A stretch of 64,000 bases of DNA from Alteromonas aquimaris (GCF_026183695.1 NZ_JAPFRD010000005.1:1-64000); one strand, 5' to 3'. Counted from the first letter of the stretch, positions 27,847 through 36,733 are shown. The notes: generated by a model not told the origin, from the letters alone. Numbers and translations are program-made.

Positions 27847-27951
27847 ATCTACTCTTATTGTTTTTGACCCAGAATACCGTCATTCGGCTGGATGCAGCAA
27901 GGATAGTGTGATTAGATTATCCTTAAACGGTTTTGGCAAAAGAGTAGTTGA

Positions 27952-28587
27952 GTGAGTTCCCCATTAAGTAGCGTATATCAAGACCCGGCTTTAGCTGATA
28001 TTTTGCCTTCTCAGGCGTTTAGCGAAGGGTATATATTCGCTATTGCCGCATCCCCGGAAATTCCCTTGCCTGAACAATGGATGCCGGGTTTGGTAAATGG
28101 GAGTAGTAGTACGCTTGATGCAGCTAAAGTAAATAAATTAGCCGACGGCATGATGTTTATGTTGCGGGATACGTTAAGCGCCATGCGGGATGGCAAAGTA
28201 TTACTACCCGATTACGTGATTTGGACAGAGGATAAATCAAAGCGAGCTGATGCGGAGCAGTGGTTAACCGGTTTGTTGATGGGCCATCAGTCTGTCGAGA
28301 ATTGTTGGCAGCAAGCGTGGCTTAGCGCTCAGTCCACCTGCTCATCGAGTACTGAAAATGAAACCCCCACAAAGCGGTTGACGCGATGTTTGAAATTTTT
28401 CAGCTCGCTGGCGGACATTGATCTTGCTTTGCATGCTCGCACGGGATCGCAGGCACAGCTCTTTCGTGAAAAACTGCCAGCGTTATATAAGCAGTTACCG
28501 ATGATGCTAACCGAATATGTCACCTTAGCAGGCGAATTAGCCGCGTTATTACCTAATCAATTTGAATCATTTAAAGCCACCGAATAA
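27952..28587 (+). CDS. YecA/YgfB family protein (UPF0149)
   Basis: A 211-residue, probably cytosolic all-helical protein. It has the UPF0149 pattern: FSEGYIFAIAASPEIPLPEQWMPG near residues 23-48 and the WLTGLLMGHQSVENCW helix near 104-119, matching the family themes GFLxAxAxSP and WxxGFLxG. It lacks the C-terminal SEC-C zinc motif found in YecA. Family function is poorly known. The start is GTG at 27952 with no strong ribosome site. Confidence 0.75.
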   Translation: MSSPLSSVYQDPALADILPSQAFSEGYIFAIAASPEIPLPEQWMPGLVNGSSSTLDAAKVNKLADGMMFMLRDTLSAMRDGKVLLPDYVIWTEDKSKRADAEQWLTGLLMGHQSVENCWQQAWLSAQSTCSSSTENETPTKRLTRCLKFFSSLADIDLALHARTGSQAQLFREKLPALYKQLPMMLTEYVTLAGELAALLPNQFESFKATE

Positions 28588-28902
28588 CGTAAATTGACAT
28601 TGCTGCGGGTCGGTTAGTGATAGCTTTTCTCATTTTAGTTACCTCCGTTTCCTTGCGGCTGTAGGGAAGTGAATTGAGCTTATCCAGCGGAATCCCTACC
28701 TGAGTGAAGCCGGGTACCAGCAGCGAGGAAAATGGGAAAATGCAAAGCTAGGGATGTTCACCAGGTTAATGCCGGTTTTACCGCCATTATGCTAACGTGC
28801 TTAGTTAGCACACATCCTTTTCTCTGGGTGATTCTTATACCAAACACTATTACGGATGGGGGTCATTCTTTGCTGCGAGGTGGTTTCAAGCTTCTGGGAA
28901 AA
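28588..28902. other. Gene-free stretch after the YecA-like gene
   Basis: I find only a 7-bp inverted repeat (GTAGGGA at 28661-28667, TCCCTAC at 28693-28699) with a loop too long for a good terminator. A 61-codon plus-strand frame at 28732-28917 overlaps the better minus-strand small gene and shows no coding character. Confidence 0.4.
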
Positions 28903-29073
28903 CTATCGCTTTGCTAAGATTGAGCGCAACCTCGCCACGAAGGAGTCCAGTTCTCGTTTGGCATCCTCATAATTAGAATTACGTTCTATTGAGCTCGGTT
29001 CCTGCATAAGCGCTTTAAATGCCAAATCTGTGCGATCCAGCAAGCTTTTGAGATGCTCATTCTGTACGTCCAT
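28903..29073 (-). CDS. Small acidic/helical protein, 56 residues, unknown function
   Basis: A short minus-strand gene starts at ATG 29073 and stops at TAG 28903. The protein begins MDVQNEHLKSLLDRTDLAF and ends SFVARLRSILAKR, and should form two amphipathic helices. A GAGAG ribosome site precedes the ATG by a few bases, and the amino-acid make-up looks natural. It lies next to hemJ on the same strand, about 80 bases from the hemJ stop, so it may share that transcript. No family recognised. Confidence 0.6.
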   Translation of the reverse strand: MDVQNEHLKSLLDRTDLAFKALMQEPSSIERNSNYEDAKRELDSFVARLRSILAKR

Positions 29074-29152
29074 GTTTTCTCTCGCAATATAAAAAAGACA
29101 GTAAAATGCAATTGCTTATAAAGTGCATTATTAGTTTTATACTGAAAGTATT

Positions 29153-29581
29153 TTAGATTGGTTTAACCACCGCAAGAAAGACGATAACTAAAATGATAAG
29201 AACTGGGACCTCATTCAAGAATCGGTAAAATTTTGCGCTATGCTTGTTTTCGTTGCGGGCAAAGTCTTTGACCAGTTTATACAAATAAAAATGATACCCG
29301 TAAATGCCAATTAATAACGTTAGCTTAAGGTGCAGCCAAGTGGATGCTGCAAACCAGTTCGTGCCATATAAAGCAATCAGCCACACCCCCAGCACGAGCG
29401 CTAATATTGCAAACGGGGTTACAAACCACCATAAACGGCGTTCCATAATTTTGAATTGTTCATGTACTGATGGGGTGGTGGATTCGGCGTGATAGACAAA
29501 TATTCTTGGCAAATAAAATAGCCCTGCCATCCATGCAAGGACGAAAAAAATATGTAGTGCCTTAATCCAAAGTATATTCAT
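29153..29581 (-). CDS. hemJ: Protoporphyrinogen IX oxidase HemJ
   Basis: HemJ oxidises protoporphyrinogen IX to protoporphyrin IX in haem synthesis and is the form used by many proteobacteria lacking HemG/HemY. The 142-residue membrane protein has four helices. The conserved N-terminal IKALHIFFVLAWMAGLFYLPR contains H10, with further conserved HLKLTLLIGIYGYHF near residue 83 and RFLNEVPVLI near the end. Length and motif positions are those of the UPF0093/HemJ family. It follows the ClC gene on the same strand with 26 bases between. Confidence 0.92.
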   Translation of the reverse strand: MNILWIKALHIFFVLAWMAGLFYLPRIFVYHAESTTPSVHEQFKIMERRLWWFVTPFAILALVLGVWLIALYGTNWFAASTWLHLKLTLLIGIYGYHFYLYKLVKDFARNENKHSAKFYRFLNEVPVLIILVIVFLAVVKPI

Positions 29582-29607
29582 GTTTTTCTATGTCGTAATC
29601 GTTATAA

Positions 29608-31284
29608 TTAATATTGTGCTTTCTGCAGAAAACTTTGCAGAGTATTCCACGTTATTAGACCTATTAGCCCATCAGGTTCCTGATCATAAATATACACAGC
29701 TCCGGAACGACTTTTTTTGAGAATTTCGTACACTTCATGCAGGGTAGATTGAGCACTGACCCCTTCCATTTCCGTTAATATAATAGGTTTCGAATCGTGG
29801 CCAAGGCTAACATCGAGACTAACCAGCTTATATTGTACATCAAGCTCAAACTTTTCCATTTGCACGACCAAAGTGGTGGGTTCCTGAGAAAGGAAATTTG
29901 ACAGCACGTGTTCAGGAGCATCCCGAAACAATTTAAAATCTTCAGCCATGGCTGCCATCACACCTGTCTTTTCAAGTGATTCTCGGATGGATGAAATCGC
30001 ATAGGGCAAGTTTTGATAATCCAACTGTCTGATAAACACAGAACGGTTCCCCAAAAACTGCGTTGAGGTTACATATGCCGGGACGATAACCAGCATCGCA
30101 GGTAAGATTATTTGCGGGCTGTAGGATAATTCCATCACGGCGGATAATGCAGCCAATGGCGCATGCAAAACTGCCGTCAACATACCGGCAACCCCCAACA
30201 GCGCGAAACTGCTCGTGTACTCTTCAACAGGTAAAATGTGACTTACGGGCAATAGCAAAATAGCGCCAGCTAACATACCAATTACCATAACTGGCCCCAT
30301 GATACCGCCTGGTATACCCAGACCGATCGCAAAAACAGCCAGAACGAACTTGGCAATCAATACTGCAAGTAACAGCCATACACCCGGAGAGCTTTCAAAA
30401 AGACTGTGGATATCGACGAAATCCGCGCCTCTTGCTTCTGGTAAAAGCATGATGACAACGCCTGTGATAATAGCCGCCAGCACCAGTCGCCATATCATAC
30501 TGACAGGTCGGAAGAGCTTTACTATTCGCATAAGTTGGTTATTAAAAAGGGTTGCCAGCCAGCCCAACACAATTCCCAACCCGACTAAGTAAACGTACAT
30601 CCACTCACTGAAATCATTGAACGAAAGAAAGGAAAGTTCATTCACCGATCCAAACACTAAACGGGTCATAACCGAGCCGCATGCTGCTGCCAGCATGACG
30701 GGAACGAATATATGAATCTTATACTCTCTGAGCACAACCTCCATGACAAAGATAACCGCAGCGAAGGGCGTATTGAACGATGCTGAAATCCCTGCGGCTA
30801 TGCCGCAACCGGCGAGTATTCGGATTGTATTAAAGGGTAAGCGAAGCCATTGGCCGAAATAGCTGCTGCCCGCCGCTCCAAGGTGAACTGAGGGGCCTTC
30901 CCGTCCTACTACAAACCCCCCAGCGAGCGCTAGCATGCCGCCAAAAAACTGATTGATAGTGGTGCGAAAAGGGATATGACCGTAGTAATACTTCACCCGG
31001 TGGATAACAAAGGGGATCCCCATCCTGTAGTGTTTAAAACCTGTGAGGTAGGCAATGACGAGAATGAATAATACTGCCAGTAAGGGCATGGTCATCCATA
31101 CTAAGCCCTGTGAGGAAAAAACGTTGGAAAGTTGATGGAGTGCGTTGGTTTGGACCCACTCTACACAGAGACGGAACAGGATGATTAAAAGCGCAGCACT
31201 CACTCCTCCAACAATACCCAATAAACATATCTGAATGGAAGTGCGGGGATGGGCTAATTCTTTTCGTAGAGCCGAAAGACGCAT
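29608..31284 (-). CDS. ClC-family anion transporter/channel with C-terminal CBS region
   Basis: A 558-residue ClC protein with a membrane domain of about 430 residues and a cytosolic tail ending in a CBS-type domain (about 495-555, SAQSTLHEVYEILKKSRSG). The gating glutamate is present: E129 in GREGPSVHLG. Two key sites differ from the Cl-/H+ exchanger ClcA. The selectivity filter GSGIP is RMGIP (Met88 replaces Ser107), and the internal proton glutamate E203 is Val183 (IFVMEVVL). Met in the filter and loss of the proton glutamate recall the fluoride-type CLC-F branch, while Val is also typical of ClC channels. No fluoride riboswitch is visible upstream. Ion and mechanism are therefore open. 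Confidence 0.9.
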   Translation of the reverse strand: MRLSALRKELAHPRTSIQICLLGIVGGVSAALLIILFRLCVEWVQTNALHQLSNVFSSQGLVWMTMPLLAVLFILVIAYLTGFKHYRMGIPFVIHRVKYYYGHIPFRTTINQFFGGMLALAGGFVVGREGPSVHLGAAGSSYFGQWLRLPFNTIRILAGCGIAAGISASFNTPFAAVIFVMEVVLREYKIHIFVPVMLAAACGSVMTRLVFGSVNELSFLSFNDFSEWMYVYLVGLGIVLGWLATLFNNQLMRIVKLFRPVSMIWRLVLAAIITGVVIMLLPEARGADFVDIHSLFESSPGVWLLLAVLIAKFVLAVFAIGLGIPGGIMGPVMVIGMLAGAILLLPVSHILPVEEYTSSFALLGVAGMLTAVLHAPLAALSAVMELSYSPQIILPAMLVIVPAYVTSTQFLGNRSVFIRQLDYQNLPYAISSIRESLEKTGVMAAMAEDFKLFRDAPEHVLSNFLSQEPTTLVVQMEKFELDVQYKLVSLDVSLGHDSKPIILTEMEGVSAQSTLHEVYEILKKSRSGAVYIYDQEPDGLIGLITWNTLQSFLQKAQY

Positions 31285-31372
31285 GTCATGTTACTATCTG
31301 CCAAACTTTGACTATAGCTTATCACAAGTGTTTGCTTTGCAAATGCTTTAACCCGTAGAACAGCTTAATAAA

Positions 31373-32074
31373 ATGAAAACATCCCAAGGTACCGACAAAC
31401 GGGCCGTTTCTTCTACTAAACTTTCTGTGTTCAGTGCCCTGCTAATGATGATGGCTTTCGGGTATTTACTGGCAAACTATTTTGCAGAAAAGCGAGATCG
31501 CATTGCTACAGCCTCGGAGTTAGCGGTCAACGCATTGACCGCTGAGAATAACACCCTTACCACTCAAGTTAATCAACTTCAGGCGCAGTTGGCGATACTA
31601 CAGGAAACCAACGATGAGTTAAGTGCAGCCATTGAAGAATACCATCTTGAACAAAGCGAGTTGCTCGACACCCTTTCATTATACGAACGAATTATAGCCC
31701 CGGAAACCACCCAGGAGGGCTTTGCGTTGGAGCAGTTAAAAATAAGCAAAGCTGCGGGGGTAAATCGTTATCGCATGTCCTTTATTTTGTTACAACAGCG
31801 ACAGAATAAAGCGGTGATAAAAGGCGATTTAAACATAGTGTTGCGCGGGTCTCAATCAGGGCGGCCGGCAAGTGTAGAAGCTGGTTCGGCATACCTGTTA
31901 CCGGAAGGGAAACTGTTTTACCGATTTAGGTTTTTTCAGGCTGAACAGGTTGAGTTTTCTCTACCTGACGATTTTATACCGGAGTTTGTGGAAGTAGAAA
32001 CCCATGTTTTTCAATTCACTACCTTGCGCGGGCAATATAAAAAGCGATTTGAATGGAAATTAATTGACAGCTAA
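31373..32074 (+). CDS. DUF6776 family membrane-anchored coiled-coil protein
   Basis: A 233-residue protein with a short cytosolic N-terminus, one membrane helix (about 18-38), a coiled coil (about 50-110, rich in Gln/Leu/Glu heptads such as NNTLTTQVNQLQAQLAIL) and a C-terminal beta-rich domain with LEQLKISKAAGVNRYRMSFI. This matches the DUF6776 proteins found upstream of bactofilin-erpA in Pseudomonas and relatives. Here a bactofilin gene is missing between it and erpA. It is probably a bitopic protein facing the periplasm, perhaps in cell-envelope organisation; function is not established. Confidence 0.75.
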   Translation: MKTSQGTDKRAVSSTKLSVFSALLMMMAFGYLLANYFAEKRDRIATASELAVNALTAENNTLTTQVNQLQAQLAILQETNDELSAAIEEYHLEQSELLDTLSLYERIIAPETTQEGFALEQLKISKAAGVNRYRMSFILLQQRQNKAVIKGDLNIVLRGSQSGRPASVEAGSAYLLPEGKLFYRFRFFQAEQVEFSLPDDFIPEFVEVETHVFQFTTLRGQYKKRFEWKLIDS

Positions 32075-32357
32075 GCAATAGTGGAAAAGTTTTTTGTTTA
32101 ACAAAGCATTCAAATCTCTTGTGCGTTTCGTATTGGTTTCGTGGTGTTCCGCAGCGGCATATGGTGACAGAGACGGGCGTAAGTGGAACCCAGCCGACGC
32201 AAGTGTTCTGAAAATAACGAATTTAAGATAACGCGCATAAATTAGTTCCCCTCACCTGCCGGTGGTCATGAAAACGTGGCTCAATGATGTTATCGGATAG
32301 CTGTTGATAGCTGTAGCTATCTATTAGATAATTGCCATGCAAACACTAGAGGTAACT
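32075..32357. other. Spacer between DUF6776 gene and erpA
   Basis: These 283 bases hold no convincing gene. The direct repeat GATAGCTGT occurs at 32296-32304 and 32306-32314. The second copy forms a perfect 7-bp palindrome with AGCTATC at 32315-32321, just before erpA; this may be a regulatory site. It does not match IscR sites I know. Confidence 0.4.
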
Positions 32358-32702
32358 ATGACTGTTGAAACTGCACTACCAATTGAATTTTCTGACGCTG
32401 CTGCCAGTAAAGTAAAAGAGCTGGTAATGGAAGAGGAAAATCCTGCGCTTAAGCTACGTGTTTACGTAACGGGAGGAGGCTGCTCAGGCTTCCAGTACGG
32501 TTTTACCTTCGACGAAAAAGTTAACGACGGCGATATGACTATAGCAAAAAATGAAGTAACGCTGGTGGTCGACCCTATGAGTTTACAATACCTTGTTGGA
32601 GGAACTGTGGATTACATAGATGGTCTTGAAGGCTCACGTTTCGTGGTTAATAATCCTAATGCCACCACTACGTGCGGGTGCGGCGCCAGTTTCAGCGTTT
32701 AA
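32358..32702 (+). CDS. erpA: Iron-sulfur carrier ErpA (A-type)
   Basis: Delivers Fe-S clusters to apo-proteins, including isoprenoid enzymes IspG/IspH. From the ATG at 32358, which follows an AGAGG ribosome site, the protein is 114 residues, the same as E. coli ErpA, with all three ligand cysteines: C42 in [12 protein letters not shown] and C106/C108 in [10 protein letters not shown] longer frame from 32337 would add seven residues without support. It is normally linked to anmK, but here four genes intervene. Confidence 0.95.
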   Translation: MTVETALPIEFSDAAASKVKELVMEEENPALKLRVYVTGGGCSGFQYGFTFDEKVNDGDMTIAKNEVTLVVDPMSLQYLVGGTVDYIDGLEGSRFVVNNPNATTTCGCGASFSV

Positions 32703-32779
32703 GGGTGACCGGGCTGTTGTACCGGGTTTATAACTGCTATAACTAAAATATGAGTGTGCATTGAGGTCTGTCAGTTATC

Positions 32780-33352
32780 ATGAAAATATTTGGCTCTACT
32801 ACTTCTCCTTATGTTCGTCGTCTTCGTATTTTACTGGCCCAAACGCCTCACGAATTTGTAAATCTGCAAATTTTTCAGGGCGATGACCGGGCTACCCTGG
32901 CAGAGCGCAACCCAACCCTTAAAATTCCCTGTTTAGAAGATGAGGGTAGTGTCATCTTCGATTCGCGGGTCATTTATCGGTACTTAGCAGAAAAGTTCGG
33001 GTATACGCCGCTTAATTGGGATCAGGAAAACCAGCTAACATTAATTGATTCTGCCAACGATTCTTTAGTACAACTTTTGTTACTCAAACGTTCTGAGTTT
33101 AATATCAGCGAAGACAAACTTTATTACCGGCTGCAAAAAGAGCGTGTGCAAGCCACCTTGGAGGAGCTGGACAAGCAGGTTAGCTTAAACGGTTTCGAAG
33201 GATGGGATTACCCTGCAATTTGTCTGTTTACATTAATAGATTGGATTGAATTTCGCGAGATGCATAATTTGAAGGCATTCGATAATTTAAAGGCGTTCAG
33301 AGAACGCCATGTTGATCGTATCGAAGTGACGGCTACTGATCCTCGCAACTAA
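32780..33352 (+). CDS. Glutathione S-transferase family protein
   Basis: A cytosolic GST-fold protein of 190 residues. The N-terminal thioredoxin-like domain has the candidate catalytic serine in STTSPYVRRLRILL, the cis-proline region NPTLKIPCLED and the glutathione contact FDSRVIYRYL. The helical C-terminal domain (about 85-185) is a little short for the family. Close in style to the YibF-like group. The substrate is unknown. Its stop overlaps the end of the convergent dehydrogenase gene by 4 bases. Confidence 0.85.
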   Translation: MKIFGSTTSPYVRRLRILLAQTPHEFVNLQIFQGDDRATLAERNPTLKIPCLEDEGSVIFDSRVIYRYLAEKFGYTPLNWDQENQLTLIDSANDSLVQLLLLKRSEFNISEDKLYYRLQKERVQATLEELDKQVSLNGFEGWDYPAICLFTLIDWIEFREMHNLKAFDNLKAFRERHVDRIEVTATDPRN

Positions 33353-34305
33353 TAGCCTTTCTCAAAGTCGAATTGAAAACGAAGTGGCCGCCCCGCCACA
33401 TACCGTTCGGCATTGTCTAAAAACAGGGTCACGATGTCCTGGGGTCGTGATTCAGCAGCAGTGTGCTGGGTGATAATGATTTTAGGGTGATGCCAAAATA
33501 AATGATCGTGCGGTAAAGGCTCTTCTCTAAAGACATCCAGCACCGCGGCCCGAAGGTGGTTTGCATCCAGTCCCCTTAGCAGACTTTTTTCCTCAATGGC
33601 AGAGCCTCTTCCTGCATTGATAAGAACTGCATGAGAAGGTAGTGCGGCTAAAAACTGACTATCAATGAAATTCTGTGTCGCGGTAGTATCGGGTAACAAA
33701 TTTAATACAAAATCGCACTCACGAGCGAAATGTTCTTTTTGCTCAGCACTAAATATCTGATCGAACCCGGGGACCGATTGACCTGATGAATTCAGGCCGA
33801 TCACCCGCATATCAAATGCTAATGCTGGTGAAATTAGCGAACGAGCAATAGATCCCGCGCCTAATACGCCTAAGGTTTTGCCCGCAATATAGTCATAGTG
33901 AAGTGGTTGCCATGTCTGTGTATGCTGCTGCTGTTTGAATAATTCTACGTTACGGGAGAAGTGAAGCAAGTAAGTGAATACATACTCACGCATTTGTTGA
34001 CCAAATACCCCCTTCACGCCCGTAAGCCAATAATTCCGCCGAGGGTGGTCCAGGAGAGGAGCGTTGCCCGCCCACGTTGACTGACACCATTGAAGGTGGG
34101 GGCACTCATCTAATATTTCGGCGGCCATGTCAGGAGATGCTAGCAGACATGCTACCTTCTCAGTGTCAACCTCATTAACATGGGTAGCACTTTGAACAAT
34201 GTTGACGTGTGGGAATTTTTCCGCTTCTATCAGGTCTTTGTATTGATCTGCATCGGTGCATAGAATTGTCAGGTTGACCTGATTGACTGCATTATCCTTT
34301 TTCAT
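33349..34305 (-). CDS. D-2-hydroxyacid dehydrogenase (GhrA/SerA-like)
   Basis: An NAD(P)H-dependent reductase for small 2-oxoacids, such as glyoxylate or hydroxypyruvate. The start at ATG 34305 gives 318 residues. The Rossmann dinucleotide motif is LGVLGAGSIARSL, followed by ALPSHAVLINAGRGSAIEE and the catalytic histidine in ITQHTAAESRP. The N-terminal catalytic half is poorly conserved, as in this family. Exact substrate cannot be called. Divergent from the PLP lyase gene, across about 107 bases. Confidence 0.88.
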   Translation of the reverse strand: MKKDNAVNQVNLTILCTDADQYKDLIEAEKFPHVNIVQSATHVNEVDTEKVACLLASPDMAAEILDECPHLQWCQSTWAGNAPLLDHPRRNYWLTGVKGVFGQQMREYVFTYLLHFSRNVELFKQQQHTQTWQPLHYDYIAGKTLGVLGAGSIARSLISPALAFDMRVIGLNSSGQSVPGFDQIFSAEQKEHFARECDFVLNLLPDTTATQNFIDSQFLAALPSHAVLINAGRGSAIEEKSLLRGLDANHLRAAVLDVFREEPLPHDHLFWHHPKIIITQHTAAESRPQDIVTLFLDNAERYVAGRPLRFQFDFEKGY

Positions 34306-34412
34306 TGTAAACAATTCTTTCCTTAGCAGGGGGAGTACAAATCAGTTTCATATTTATAAATTCTCATTAACAATTTACATTCGCTTATCCCAAATAACCA
34401 GAGATAATCGAA

Positions 34413-36191
34413 ATGAAGGATACATTACAATCAGCCAAGTGCCTGTCACCCAGAAGAAATACAACGCAGGCTAATTCACTGGAAGAATTAGTTAGCGAGC
34501 AGCTTGCCCACTTTGGCATTGACGCTAACACAGATTACGGCAAGGCACTGAGCAATACTGCGCGCAATCTTTATCAGGCGCAAGCTGATGTGATGACATT
34601 ATGGGACATCACTACCAATACACTGGGCTCATTAAACAAAGAAGATCGTGTCGCTTATTTCAATGCTAAAAAGTTTTTGTCTTTCCAAATAGCTAAAATT
34701 CTCGATACCTTACAAAACCCATTCCGAAAAACCTATCAGAGCTTGTCTTCCGGCGATAACTCTCAAGGGCATTACCCTCTATTTGATAACGTTACTGCTC
34801 TTTTCTCTGCTACGCCGGTTGTGGTGCGAACAGCGACCTACGTATACGCATGCACTGAGTGGGTAGACGATGCTTTTCAAGGTAAAGAATTTACCCATCA
34901 AATTTATTCTCGTTTGTTAAATCCTACTAATATTTCACTGGCCAACGCCATTGTAGATCGTGAAGCGGGTAAGTTTGCCTCTGAGTATATGGCGTGGAAC
35001 TTTAACTCGGGGATGGCGGCTATTGATGCGTTACTTTCTAACGTGCTGACACATGGGGATGTATTGATCGTTTCCAGGAATGTTTATGGTGGCACCTATC
35101 AGTTATTGCACGATTACTTTGCGCGTAGTAACCGCATGGATATACAGGTCGCATGGTTCGACGGGTACTCTAAAGATGAATTTGTGGATTTTATGACGCA
35201 AACGCGTAAAGAAAATGCTGAGCGACTGGAAAAAGGCGCAAAGATGCATGTGTACCTGGAATCGCCATGTAACCCACATGGTTACGTGCTGGATGTCCCC
35301 GCTATCTGTGAAGAAGCTCATAAGGTAGAGGCGTTGGTCATGCTGGATTCAACGCTGGCAACGCCAGTGCTGCATCAGCCTCTCCAACATGAGAATCGTG
35401 CAGCTCGCCCAGATTACGTAGTGCATAGTTACACTAAAGATATATGCGGAAGTGGTGCGACAACCGCTGGTGTGGTCATTGGCGAAAACCATCGTATGTT
35501 CCAGTCTAAAGGCGACGAAGTGAATGGCGTTAAGTGGTCGGAAACCTTATTCTGGGACGTGTATTATATTAAGGGAGCCTTTCTCGACTCAGAAAAAGCC
35601 TTTGATGTCCTCAACGGTATGAAGACCCTAGAACAGCGCATTATTTCAAAAGTTATCAATACGCAGGTATTTACCGAGTTTCTCGCTGCCCACCCCAAAA
35701 TCCGTGTTAACAGCCACGCATTAGACAATCACGCTAATGCTGAGCTAAAGCGCAAGCAGCATAAGCATGGATGGCCGTGCCCGTTGTTCACAGTAGATAT
35801 GGCACCTGCTAATTTGCAGCGAGAAATTTTTACCCGTTTTTTTGATGCATTAGAGCCTGCTTTTAGTCATCAAGTGAGTATCGGGCAAACCAATACCATA
35901 ATTCTGTGTCCTGCATTAACGTCGCATTCTGAGTTAAGTACAGAGGAACAGCGTAAAGCGGGTATAGAGTTGACCACGATGCGCATCGCTATGGGAACAG
36001 ACAATGTGAAGCAATTGATCGCACATTTCATGTTGGCGGCCCGTCACTTTATCGATCCAGCGGTAGAAGGCTTTAGTAAAGGCTTTATGAGCAATGCTGA
36101 AATTGACGCATTGTACCAAAAGGTGAGTATGCAGGTATGTGAACAACACTATACCGCGGTGCCCGGTATCGCAGAAATTCTTCAGGAGTGA
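34413..36191 (+). CDS. Large Cys/Met-metabolism PLP-dependent enzyme
   Basis: A 592-residue fold-type I PLP enzyme of the trans-sulfuration family (cystathionine gamma-synthase/methionine gamma-lyase relatives). The core starts near residue 150: YSRLLNPTN, the PLP phosphate-binding region WNFNSGMAAIDAL, SPCNPHGYVLDV, the PLP aspartate in VMLDSTLATPV, and the Schiff-base lysine in VHSYTKDICGSGATTAG. Usual members are about 400 residues; the extra part is an N-terminal extension of about 140 residues and inserts in the C-terminal half. Reaction unknown; a sulfur amino acid lyase or synthase is likely. Two hairpins follow it before the next gene. Confidence 0.85.
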   Translation: MKDTLQSAKCLSPRRNTTQANSLEELVSEQLAHFGIDANTDYGKALSNTARNLYQAQADVMTLWDITTNTLGSLNKEDRVAYFNAKKFLSFQIAKILDTLQNPFRKTYQSLSSGDNSQGHYPLFDNVTALFSATPVVVRTATYVYACTEWVDDAFQGKEFTHQIYSRLLNPTNISLANAIVDREAGKFASEYMAWNFNSGMAAIDALLSNVLTHGDVLIVSRNVYGGTYQLLHDYFARSNRMDIQVAWFDGYSKDEFVDFMTQTRKENAERLEKGAKMHVYLESPCNPHGYVLDVPAICEEAHKVEALVMLDSTLATPVLHQPLQHENRAARPDYVVHSYTKDICGSGATTAGVVIGENHRMFQSKGDEVNGVKWSETLFWDVYYIKGAFLDSEKAFDVLNGMKTLEQRIISKVINTQVFTEFLAAHPKIRVNSHALDNHANAELKRKQHKHGWPCPLFTVDMAPANLQREIFTRFFDALEPAFSHQVSIGQTNTIILCPALTSHSELSTEEQRKAGIELTTMRIAMGTDNVKQLIAHFMLAARHFIDPAVEGFSKGFMSNAEIDALYQKVSMQVCEQHYTAVPGIAEILQE

Positions 36192-36196
36192 TGGTG

Positions 36197-36244
36197 ATAC
36201 TACTCTGTTGTGAAGTTTACTCAAACTGTATCGCGGAGTAGTAT
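36197..36244 (+). promoter_or_regulatory. 9-bp inverted repeat after the PLP enzyme gene
   Basis: ATACTACTC (36197-36205) and GAGTAGTAT (36236-36244) are perfect complements separated by 30 bases. There is no T run, so it is not a classical terminator. A second, longer repeat follows 2 bases later. Confidence 0.5.
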
Positions 36245-36246
36245 AA

Positions 36247-36303
36247 ATGCCGGTTTCTCACGTACACAAAAAAAACAGAGACTTTTGTAGAAGAAACCGG
36301 CAT
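36247..36303 (+). promoter_or_regulatory. 12-bp inverted repeat covering the SRPBCC start codon
   Basis: ATGCCGGTTTCT (36247-36258) and AGAAACCGGCAT (36292-36303) are perfect complements; an inner ACAAAA/TTTTGT pair can extend the stem. The right arm includes part of the AGAAG ribosome site and the first two bases of the ATG at 36302, so in RNA it could hide the start. Confidence 0.6.
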
Positions 36304-36733
36304 GTATAATTTTAAAATTAATAAGACGTTTTACCTTCCCATCACTCAGCTGTTTGATGCATTTCACAAGCCTGACTTAATTAGCCAATGGATGGCACCC
36401 TCAACCATGCGCGTGGTACATGTGGTTTCTGACTTTGAAGAAGGTGGTATGTATCGGGTGGTATTAGAGGATACCTCTGGTCAATCTTTTCTGTTACACG
36501 GAGAGTACACCCGCATTCGCCGTAACGACCAACTGATGTTTTCGTGGGCCTGGGAAAACTTAGTGGCAGCACCCGGGGTAACGAGCGTTGATATACAGTT
36601 CGAAGAGTTGGATGAAAACACTACTGAAATTATTTTAATCCACTCTGGGTTCACCAACGAAAGCGCGAGAGACCAGCATTTTTCAGAGTGGAAACGCTGC
36701 TTAGAAAAGCTGCCTGCTATTCGATTTCATTAA
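36302..36733 (+). CDS. SRPBCC (AHSA1-like) domain protein
   Basis: A 143-residue single-domain protein of the START-like/AHSA1 group. Diagnostic elements are the N-terminal INKTFYLPITQLFDAFHKPDLISQWMAP (residues 5-32), EGGMYRVVLED, LMFSWAWENL, and the C-terminal LIHSGFTNESARDQHFSEWKRCLEKL. These proteins bind hydrophobic ligands or clients; cellular role unknown. The start codon lies in the right arm of a long inverted repeat. Its stop overlaps the end of the convergent anmK gene by 4 bases. Confidence 0.85.
   Translation: MYNFKINKTFYLPITQLFDAFHKPDLISQWMAPSTMRVVHVVSDFEEGGMYRVVLEDTSGQSFLLHGEYTRIRRNDQLMFSWAWENLVAAPGVTSVDIQFEELDENTTEIILIHSGFTNESARDQHFSEWKRCLEKLPAIRFH

Noticed and set aside
28732-28917. 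61-codon plus-strand frame after the YecA-like gene
   Set aside because: Its end overlaps the better-supported minus-strand 56-residue gene; composition is not protein-like.
31285-31372. Possible fluoride riboswitch before the ClC gene
   Set aside because: I looked because of the CLC-F-like residues, but the upstream bases do not contain the conserved core.
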